Below, one piece after another: positions 10,201-15,644 of a stretch of DNA of 64,000 nt. Where the stretch lies: the NCBI GenBank assembly GCA_937996795.1, contig CALKUH010000047.1, positions 1 to 64,000 of the forward strand. The letters are read 5' to 3'. The notes beneath the pieces are model-generated. The model was not told where the DNA came from, searched no databases, and worked only from the letters and a program-made list of their open reading frames with translations. Numbering within the stretch: position 1 is the first letter of the stretch; each line of letters begins with the position of its first letter. Position numbers and translations under genes: made by a program. The stretch is from an uncultured Verrucomicrobiota bacterium. GTDB taxonomy: Bacteria; Verrucomicrobiota; Kiritimatiellia; CAIVKH01.

Positions 10201-12767
10201 CCGCACAGCGGTTTGTGGAGGACGGAGATGTCTGGTGGCGTGAAACGGTGCAGCGCGTGTATGCGGGGAGCGGCAGCGGCGTGCCCGTCACGACAAGCGT
10301 GGAGCGTGTCGCCGTGAATGAATCCGGTTGCGGCAGTTGCGGCGGCGCAACGCGGAAGACATGGGACCTCCACGGCAACCAAACCGTATACGCCCGGAGC
10401 GTTGATCGGAATACAAAGACCGTAACGACACAGGTCCAGCATCCCTTCTCCACCAACACCCAGGTGGAGGTCAGCGTCAATGGCTTGCGCGTGGCTGCGA
10501 CGACGGCGACCGGGCATTCCATGGGCTACCGCTACGACGCGCTCGGGCGTCTGGTTGAAGAACTCCAGCCTCGAACTGGAACCAACCGGATGGCCTACAC
10601 AAGCCAGGGTCGGATCGCGTGGCGGGAAGACGCAGCGGGACATCGCACGACTTTCGTCTACGACTCCGAAAGCGGGCGCATGATCTCCGTCACCGACCCC
10701 TTGAGCAACACCACCTACACGGCGTACGACCTCCAAGGCCGCGTCACCAACACCTGGGGCGCGACCTATCCCGTGGCCTATGAATACGACGCCTACGGAC
10801 GGATGATCGCCATGAAGACCTGGCGCGACACCAACGGCGCGCCCGACATCACCCAGTGGAAGTACGACGAAGCCACCGGCCTGCTGACCAACAAGCTCTA
10901 TGCCGACGGGCAGGGGACCGCCTACGGCTACGACGCGCAGGGCCGGCTGACCCAGCGCCGCTGGGCGCGCGGCGTCACCACCGACTACTACTATGACCTG
11001 CTCGGCCAGTTGACCAACATCAACTACTCCGACAACACCCCCGACGTGGTGTTCCAGTACGACCGCCTGGGCCGCCAAACCGCCGCCATCACCGTCGGCG
11101 TCCGCACCAACCTGTTCACCTATGACCCCGCCACCCTCGCCCTAACCAACGAAACCATCTTCGGCGCCGGCCTGACCTCCAACCGCGCCGACCTCGCCCG
11201 CACCTACGACACGTTGGGTCGCCCCGCAGGCATCGCCCTGCCCAGCGAGCCGACCCCATACTCGGTCACCTACGCTTACGACACCTTGGGTCGCCTCTCC
11301 GCCATCTCCTCCTCCGTGGCCTCCGTGAGCTCCGTGGTGAACTACTCCTACCTCCCCGGCTCCGATTTGGTGACCGGCTGGACCAACACCCAAGGCCATA
11401 GCTTCATGCGCAGCTTCGAGCTCAACCGTGACTTAATCAGTTCGGTCGCCAACACCCACGCCGGCGTTCTTATCCGCCAGTTCGACTACGAAAACGACCC
11501 CGCCGGACGCCGCATCGAGCGTCGCGACATCGACCTCGGAACCATCCTGACAAACCTCTTCGGCTACAACACCCGCAGCGAGTTGATCTCCGCCCTGATG
11601 GACACCAACGACTTCGGTTACACTTATGACTCCATCGGAAACCGCGAATTGTCGCGAGTGAACGCGAATACAAACCACTACCTCGCCAACGAACTGAACC
11701 AATACCTCTCTGTGACCTCCGTGTCCTCCGTGGTAAATCTGACTTACGACCCCGATGGCAACTTGACGAACGACGGAACGCGGGCGTATGTGTGGGACGG
11801 AGAGAATCGGTTGATCCGGGTCGAGTGGGGCACGAACGCCGTGGAAAACACCTACGACTACATGAGCCGCCGCATCGCCAAGGCCATTTCGGTCGAAACC
11901 ACCGGCCACTGGTCACAGATCACCGGTCACTCGTTCCTCTACGACGGCTGGAATATGATCCGGGAACTGGTCACCGATAACGGGTCACCGGTCACCAACT
12001 CCTACACCTGGGGCCTCGACCTCAGCTCCACGATGCAAGGCGCCGGAGGCATCGGCGGCCTGCTCTCCGTTTCTGTAGCCGGGGTCGGTGACCCCGGTCC
12101 CTTCTTCCCCTCCTACGACGCCAACGGCAACATCGCCGCCTACACGAGCACCAACGGCACGCTCGTCGCCCGCTACGACTATGACGCCTACGGCTCGCTC
12201 CTCGCTCAATCCGGAAGCCTCGTTGACGTCTTTGTGTACAAATTCAGCACGAAGTACACGGACGCCGAAACGGGGTTGGTGTATTACGGCTACAGATTCT
12301 ACACCCCGGAGTTGGGGCGGTGGTTAAGCAGGGATCCGTCGCAGGAGCGAGGCGGACTAAATCTGTATGCTTTTGCCCGAAATGAAACTTTGGGGCGAAT
12401 GGACTATTTGGGCCGATGGTCATGGCGTTCGTGGGCGTTCACTTTGTTAATCGAAATACACGCTGCGATATTCGGAGGGAACGACGACGACGATGATGAT
12501 CCCGACAATGGCGGATTTCCTGAGCCCCCAACGACTGTAACTGTTGTTGTAACAAGCAGTGTCAGTGCCGTAGAATGTGCCATTAGTGAGCCCGTGTTAA
12601 GTTCAGAGGTATCCATAACCGCTACCGAAATTGCTGTTACTGCAACAGCTGGATCCATCGCAACATACCTCGCAATAAATAGCCCTCAAGGAAGGGTCGT
12701 TCGATTGGCGTATGTTTGGCTATTGCTGGTTGCAGAGGATCTCGGATGCTGTACTCCGGACGCTTAG
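7263..12767 (+). CDS. Secreted RHS/YD-repeat protein with variable C-terminal tip
   Basis: 1,834 residues with a clear signal peptide (hydrophobic 5-26, VAFAS). A Cys-rich segment follows (nine Cys between about residues 27 and 73), then two HYR-like modules (TRTWDVSDNCG style, like those in the upstream giant protein) and a CCEGCGCPQGGG linker. YD/RHS repeats run from about residue 450 to 1610 (YDxxGR, e.g. TYDELGRETLVLHDGD). The RHS core ends in the family signature YRFYTPELGRWLSRDP and LNLYAFARNETLGRMDYLG (about 1672-1720). In known RHS proteins this region closes a shell around a variable C-terminal polypeptide. Here the tip (about 1720-1834) has an acidic linker of six Asp, a Thr/Val/Ser-rich stretch and a hydrophobic segment near the end. 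No known toxin motif is visible. DNA of the tip is AT-richer than the core. Start is coupled by ATGA to the upstream gene. Confidence 0.9.
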   Translation: MKLIFSARLVILLFLVSVYCDSVAFASCPGDNPCNPTNLLACQTWDCDTCRPVDHPCCNGTIYDPTNQVCCAGITIRAKAPPTFSANPADYNADCWSDVTSTNVTAIDLCGDSVSVDFEEEVSGDCPATITRTWTAVAHEMTNTISQVITVLNSATNLEATITPSDVSIVCFSNLVDLVDPTIDVSGTCDSSPSINPLEQSIDSADDVDAYPFVMTRTWDVSDNCGNSAVVTQTITIVGPAEDCCEGCGCPQGGGSGGVGNSFWYRIGLGDAPNGGEAGFVEVAGNELTPLHATPKALRVIGMARGVRSHHYKGTLRQIRSPQSAVEVVALDEFRYEMRFYHPDQVADISTNETVDPPEADPFVVWRIENPDASTNVYNRLHITQIVGSTSNRTEFIWSETNGWSYVQGGGLVTHTLAVEWLEPEVHKRSREIRKDGSNRIALDRIHEVYWFPFGKRVIRNVDDPDGANLETVWTYYTNSAHAGRFGKLARMDRPDGSWQALDYDSLGRKTLVVEPWLDAVNLATPLDPDDADATYFSYAPHDPSDVVQNIDFKPRTIERRVLGDVVSRTYHVYHRDGNHDRVHIEEHAAHGDAEYGDLANERSVTIHYGTNASSAARGRIKSRVGPDGRIETYSYQAGNFVASTNGLGVFTEGTGSFLRIVRTEGTTNAPNGIAHRTVREIRIENHLAKNLQSEMQVYDGSGYETASWEVRTYDELGRETLVLHDGDNRHESVWGSLCCGKTEETDEYGIRRLFTRDELGRLTSETKEGVPAGAYPAQSNLVTDYTYDADGRVLKRVLTGGSLSLVVASNQYDLAGRLISAADQAGLITTTEYELYGRRMVRTRPDGGTEITERYHDGRTKSVTGTATVPQFYSYGLESGGLRWTVVHRGSSNSPIWEKTVTDGRGRAMRTEHPGFGGVVVTNRFHYDPAGRLVRTEFGDGRPDQLTVYDELGAVVRSGVDVNDNGTLDLSSSDRINEAAQRFVEDGDVWWRETVQRVYAGSGSGVPVTTSVERVAVNESGCGSCGGATRKTWDLHGNQTVYARSVDRNTKTVTTQVQHPFSTNTQVEVSVNGLRVAATTATGHSMGYRYDALGRLVEELQPRTGTNRMAYTSQGRIAWREDAAGHRTTFVYDSESGRMISVTDPLSNTTYTAYDLQGRVTNTWGATYPVAYEYDAYGRMIAMKTWRDTNGAPDITQWKYDEATGLLTNKLYADGQGTAYGYDAQGRLTQRRWARGVTTDYYYDLLGQLTNINYSDNTPDVVFQYDRLGRQTAAITVGVRTNLFTYDPATLALTNETIFGAGLTSNRADLARTYDTLGRPAGIALPSEPTPYSVTYAYDTLGRLSAISSSVASVSSVVNYSYLPGSDLVTGWTNTQGHSFMRSFELNRDLISSVANTHAGVLIRQFDYENDPAGRRIERRDIDLGTILTNLFGYNTRSELISALMDTNDFGYTYDSIGNRELSRVNANTNHYLANELNQYLSVTSVSSVVNLTYDPDGNLTNDGTRAYVWDGENRLIRVEWGTNAVENTYDYMSRRIAKAISVETTGHWSQITGHSFLYDGWNMIRELVTDNGSPVTNSYTWGLDLSSTMQGAGGIGGLLSVSVAGVGDPGPFFPSYDANGNIAAYTSTNGTLVARYDYDAYGSLLAQSGSLVDVFVYKFSTKYTDAETGLVYYGYRFYTPELGRWLSRDPSQERGGLNLYAFARNETLGRMDYLGRWSWRSWAFTLLIEIHAAIFGGNDDDDDDPDNGGFPEPPTTVTVVVTSSVSAVECAISEPVLSSEVSITATEIAVTATAGSIATYLAINSPQGRVVRLAYVWLLLVAEDLGCCTPDA

Positions 12768-12769
12768 TT

Positions 12770-13246
12770 ATGATTGATAAGCTATTGACGCGATTGGAGC
12801 TGTTATCAATAAAATTTATTTGTGTTATTGCGCCGGAACGGCGTCATTCATTTTGTGTAAATAATGTCTATTTCTGCATAATATCAGACTGTGATGCGTG
12901 GCGTATTGAATGGGTTGCGCAATGCCGACGTGCAGTTGAAGAACTTAGTACTCAATTGACGACATCCTGTCTTCGTTATGTCGTAATAGATAGAAACAAT
13001 AGCGACAGTTTCTCGCGCGCAAGGATTCGTTGTATGAAATCTGGATTTATTTTGCGCGGACCAGATAGAGCCGGAGTTGATTATCCAATTCTTTGTGGCG
13101 CAATGATATATGCTGACCATCACCGCCGTGTTGGCGGGGGGAGGCGTGCCGCGCTCGAAGCGGCCCAAAAATACCTATTGTCTACGGAGGGTATAGCTGG
13201 CGTTCATAATTTCGAGAGAGCGTTGCGGGCGAAGGGGGTGAGGTAA
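12770..13246 (+). CDS. Small unknown protein directly behind the RHS tip (candidate partner or immunity)
   Basis: 158 residues from ATG 12770, only two bases after the RHS stop. An in-frame upstream Met at 12716 would overlap the RHS gene and adds an implausible peptide. No clear Shine-Dalgarno is present, so coupling to RHS translation is likely. The protein is mixed alpha/beta with many Cys (FICVIAPERRHSFCVNN, SDCDAWRIEWVAQC) and a basic C-terminus (GGGRRAALEAAQKYLL). No family was recognised. Base composition is clearly AT-richer than flanking genes and continuous with the RHS tip. That fits a swapped tip/partner cassette as in polymorphic toxin loci, but no toxin or immunity fold was identified. 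Confidence 0.6.
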   Translation: MIDKLLTRLELLSIKFICVIAPERRHSFCVNNVYFCIISDCDAWRIEWVAQCRRAVEELSTQLTTSCLRYVVIDRNNSDSFSRARIRCMKSGFILRGPDRAGVDYPILCGAMIYADHHRRVGGGRRAALEAAQKYLLSTEGIAGVHNFERALRAKGVR

Positions 13247-13262
13247 AGGAGGTAAAGTCATG

Positions 13263-13316
13263 GCGAATAGTCCGCGCGAATAGGTCCGCGAATAGGGTCT
13301 CTCCGCGAATAGGGTC
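13263..13316 (+). repeat. Four degenerate tandem GCGAATAG-type repeats
   Basis: Copies begin at about 13263, 13276, 13288 and 13305. The last two read GCGAATAGGGTC in full and the first two are degenerate. The last copy runs into GGTCAGGTCTGTATTATTCG, a style of sequence often found next to REP-associated transposase genes. The unit is too short and irregular for a CRISPR. Confidence 0.6.
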
Positions 13317-13358
13317 AGGTCTGTATTATTCGACAATTAATTCTCCTCTGCATACCTC

Positions 13359-13375
13359 GGCCCGCTGCGCGGGCC
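13359..13375. repeat. Short perfect hairpin (REP-like)
   Basis: GGCCCG and CGGGCC arms (6 bp) around a 5-nt loop CTGCG, in the non-coding stretch between the small gene ending at 13246 and the transposase stub at 13455. No T-run follows, so it is not an obvious terminator. Its place beside Y1 transposase sequences suggests a REP-type palindrome. The remainder of 13247-13454 shows no gene. Confidence 0.4.
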
Positions 13376-13454
13376 TCGTGAGCGCCGGGGTCGGGCCGTA
13401 ACTCTTCACTATTGATTGACCGGCCGGTTGGGTTGGGGTGGGACTACAGGCGTT

Positions 13455-13517
13455 ATGGCTAGGCCGCCGAGGAAAGAGTTTGAGAATGCATTGTACCACG
13501 TGGCCAGCCGTTGGTAA
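13455..13517 (+). pseudogene. N-terminal stub of a second REP-associated (Y1) transposase
   Basis: ATG 13455 to TAA 13517 encodes MARPPRKEFENALYHVASRW, which matches the standard N-terminus of TnpA-REP proteins (MARPLRxEYxGALYHVxSRG). It stops where the family would continue with the glycine-rich turn. After the stop come TAAAGGGG-type repeats and no further transposase homology in any frame before the intact gene. It is the remnant of a second copy, not a functional gene. Confidence 0.7.
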
Positions 13518-13557
13518 AGGGTAAAGGGGTCAGGGGTAAAGGGGAGGGGTAAAGGGG

Positions 13558-13641
13558 CACATAAAGGGGTCAGTCCGCACGTAGTTGCAGAGTGTGTTTC
13601 ACATAAAGGGGTCAGTCCGCACGTAGTTGCAGAGTGTGTTT
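13558..13641 (+). repeat. Perfect 42-bp tandem direct repeat at left end of transposase unit
   Basis: Positions 13558-13599 and 13600-13641 are identical. Each copy contains TAAAGGGGTCAG followed by the 20-mer GTCAGTCCGCACGTAGTTGC (13569-13588 and 13611-13630). The reverse complement of that 20-mer recurs with one mismatch at the transposase stop codon (14675-14694). Shorter TAAAGGGG repeats lie just upstream (13514-13557). Confidence 0.9.
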
Positions 13642-13676
13642 GACGGGTGGGCGGGGTGAAGAGGACGCTGTGCGGC

Positions 13677-14693
13677 ATGCCGAGAAGCGTTCGAATGGAG
13701 TATGCGGGGGCGGTGTACCACGTGATGTGCCGGGGGGATCGGCGCGAGGCGATCTTTCGCGACGGGGAGGATTGCCGGTGCTTCCTGGATACGCTGGCCG
13801 AGGCGTGCGCGAGGACGGGGTTCCGCATTCACGCCTACGTGCTGATGGGGAATCACTATCACCTGCTGCTGGAGACGCCGGAGGCGAATCTGGTGGCGGG
13901 GATGAAGTGGTTCCAGGGGACCTACACGCAGCGCTTCAACCGGCGCCATCGCCTGAGCGGGCATCTGTTCCAGGGCCGGTACAAGGCGATCCCGGTGTCG
14001 GTGGACGACGCGGGATATTTCCGCACGCTGAGCGACTATATCCATCTGAATCCCGCGCGGGCGCGGATGCTGGATGCGGAGAAGCCGGTGTTGGCGGAGT
14101 ACCCGTGGAGCAGCTTCCCGCGTTTTGTGCATGAGGCCGGGCTGCCGGCGTGGCTGGTGCGGCGGCGGGTTTTTGAGGGACATGAACTGGCGGACGAGGG
14201 CGGGGGCAGCCGGCGGCGCTACGGTGTGATGCTAGAACGGCGGGCGGCCGAGGTGGCGCAGGGGCGGGAACCCGATGAGCTGGCGGCGGAGTGGAAGGCG
14301 CTGCGCAGGGGCTGGTACGTGGGGGATGATTCGTTTCGCGACAAATTGCTGGGGTTGGCGGCCCGACGGGTGAGCGGACGCAAACGGGCGTCGTATCGCG
14401 ACGAAGGTCTTAGGTTGCACGATGAACGGGAAGCGGGGCGAGCGCTGGAGGAGGCGGCTGCGCGAGTGGGGGTGGCCGTCCGTGAGCTATGGGGTCGGAA
14501 GCAGACGGACCCCGTGAAGCAAGCGGTGGCGTGGTGGGTGAAGAGCCGCAGCATTGTGAGTGATGAGTGGGTTAGCGCTAAGCTGGAGATGGGCAGTCGC
14601 ACCAACATCCACCGAGCCGTTCAGGCCTATCGCGCCCCGCGTGATGCGACGCGGAGGAAGCTGAAGGCAAAGTTGCAACTATGTGCGGACTGA
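13677..14693 (+). CDS. REP-associated tyrosine (Y1/HUH) transposase
   Basis: 338 residues from ATG 13677 (MPRSVRMEYAGAVYHVMCRG), the normal family N-terminus. An ATG-like start at 13647 gives an extra ten residues without family similarity. The HUH motif is MGNHYHLLLETP (His-x-His that binds the metal for single-strand DNA cleavage). The candidate catalytic Tyr lies in the helix FQGTYTQRFNRRHR, followed by the signature GHLFQGRYKAIPV and SDYIHLNPARA. The C-terminal third (DKLLGLAARRVSG onward) is a long extension with a helix-turn-helix look, seen in the longer members of this family. Its last codons are part of the inverted end sequence. Confidence 0.92.
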   Translation: MPRSVRMEYAGAVYHVMCRGDRREAIFRDGEDCRCFLDTLAEACARTGFRIHAYVLMGNHYHLLLETPEANLVAGMKWFQGTYTQRFNRRHRLSGHLFQGRYKAIPVSVDDAGYFRTLSDYIHLNPARARMLDAEKPVLAEYPWSSFPRFVHEAGLPAWLVRRRVFEGHELADEGGGSRRRYGVMLERRAAEVAQGREPDELAAEWKALRRGWYVGDDSFRDKLLGLAARRVSGRKRASYRDEGLRLHDEREAGRALEEAAARVGVAVRELWGRKQTDPVKQAVAWWVKSRSIVSDEWVSAKLEMGSRTNIHRAVQAYRAPRDATRRKLKAKLQLCAD

Positions 14694-14697
14694 CTCG

Positions 14698-14796
14698 TTC
14701 CACCTTGATCGGGTGAACGGCACGCTGGAGGAGGTCCTGATCCCCGTCGTCTTCGTCCCCCTCACCGGTCCCAACGCCGCCGATCCGACACCCTGA
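14698..14796 (+). pseudogene. Possible 3' fragment of an interrupted gene
   Basis: Immediately right of the transposase unit an open frame reads FHLDRVNGTLEEVLIPVVF and continues to a TGA at 14794-14796. It has no start of its own and looks like the tail of a protein. Its 5' part was not found left of the element, so this may equally be a chance open frame. From 14797 to 14944 nothing is evident. Confidence 0.25.
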
Positions 14797-14944
14797 CCCC
14801 GCTTCGCTTCCGTTTAGCGGCCAAACCTGCAACGTTGCCGACGCTCTTCAGCCCAAAACCGTCAGGGGCGGACCTCGGCTCAAATGGCCTGCAGTTTAAT
14901 TCTTTTCGGCCGGCTGCTTGTTGTGTCTGGCTCCGCTTCAGTTG

Positions 14945-15415
14945 CTAGGGGGCGACTACTTCCATGTGGTAGTCACCCGCGATCGACAGCGCAAAATCGA
15001 TTTCCTCTTTTGTTGGAGGCCGTCTGGCGTCTGCCGCGTCTGTGACGGGCTTCCCAATCCGCATCAAGAATTCGTCGAATCCGCCGGGCACAAGCATGAC
15101 CAGCGAACGGGCCGGGATGGCGGATTCATTTGCCCAGCGATGGACAACGCCCTTCGGAACGGCGACGAATGTTCCTGGTTTGCCCATGACTTTGCGGTCA
15201 CCGCACCAAAGCGTTAGTTCGCCCTCCAGCACATAAAACAGTTCATCCTCAGCGTGGTGGATGTGGGGAGGCGTGCCTGATCCCGGATTTACGGTCATCT
15301 CAACGAGCGCATGGGCTCCGTTGGTTTCTGCGGACGTCGTCTTGAACGAATAGTGATCTCCCCAGATCAGGAAATCGCGCCCCTTGGAGGATTCATGGAT
15401 AATCTGTGCATTCAT
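14945..15415 (-). CDS. Single-domain cupin protein
   Basis: 156 residues. ATG at 15415 is chosen because AAGGA sits 8 nt upstream, while the longer frame up to 15556 gives an unrelated N-terminus. The cupin metal motif is visible: PPHIHHAEDELFYVLEGELT (motif 1 His/His/Glu) and PGTFVAVPKGVVHRWAN (motif 2 with His). This fold binds a metal and a small ligand; substrate cannot be told. The neighbour upstream on the same strand is the sulfatase, 229 bases away, with no obvious terminator between. Confidence 0.8.
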   Translation of the reverse strand: MNAQIIHESSKGRDFLIWGDHYSFKTTSAETNGAHALVEMTVNPGSGTPPHIHHAEDELFYVLEGELTLWCGDRKVMGKPGTFVAVPKGVVHRWANESAIPARSLVMLVPGGFDEFLMRIGKPVTDAADARRPPTKEEIDFALSIAGDYHMEVVAP

Positions 15416-15644
15416 GTCGTTTGTCCTTATCCTGTTTTTGCCAACGTCGACCTGAAGTGTTTGCACACCCTGGAACGTCGGCTGCCCAGCAAGCGACGCT
15501 CCACGGGTGAGCAGTGAACTCAAAGGGTTCGTTTGATCGCCTTTGAGTTTGTCCAATAGCTGTAAAAGCGATTTTTCGATGCATCAATCCAAATGGTGCT
15601 TCTGATTTTTCTCGTCGGCCTGTTTTACGGACGCTTTTGAACCG

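Larger units (their letters stand above)
13558..14694 (+). mobile_element. RAYT-type transposable unit with inverted end sequences
   Basis: A single Y1 transposase gene lies between a left end that holds two copies of a 20-mer (13569-13588, 13611-13630) and a right end with the inverted version at 14675-14694 (19 of 20 positions match). The right end overlaps the transposase stop. HUH/Y1 elements recognise hairpin ends rather than classical IS terminal repeats, so the exact boundaries are uncertain. No target duplication was identified. Confidence 0.6.

Noticed and set aside
12716..12769. Upstream start (12716) for the small gene behind RHS
   Set aside because: It would overlap the RHS reading frame by about 50 bases; ATG 12770 follows the stop by 2 nt and fits better.
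13263..13641. Possible CRISPR array
   Set aside because: The 42-bp units are directly abutted with no spacers and the GCGAATAG units are short and degenerate; no cas gene is nearby.
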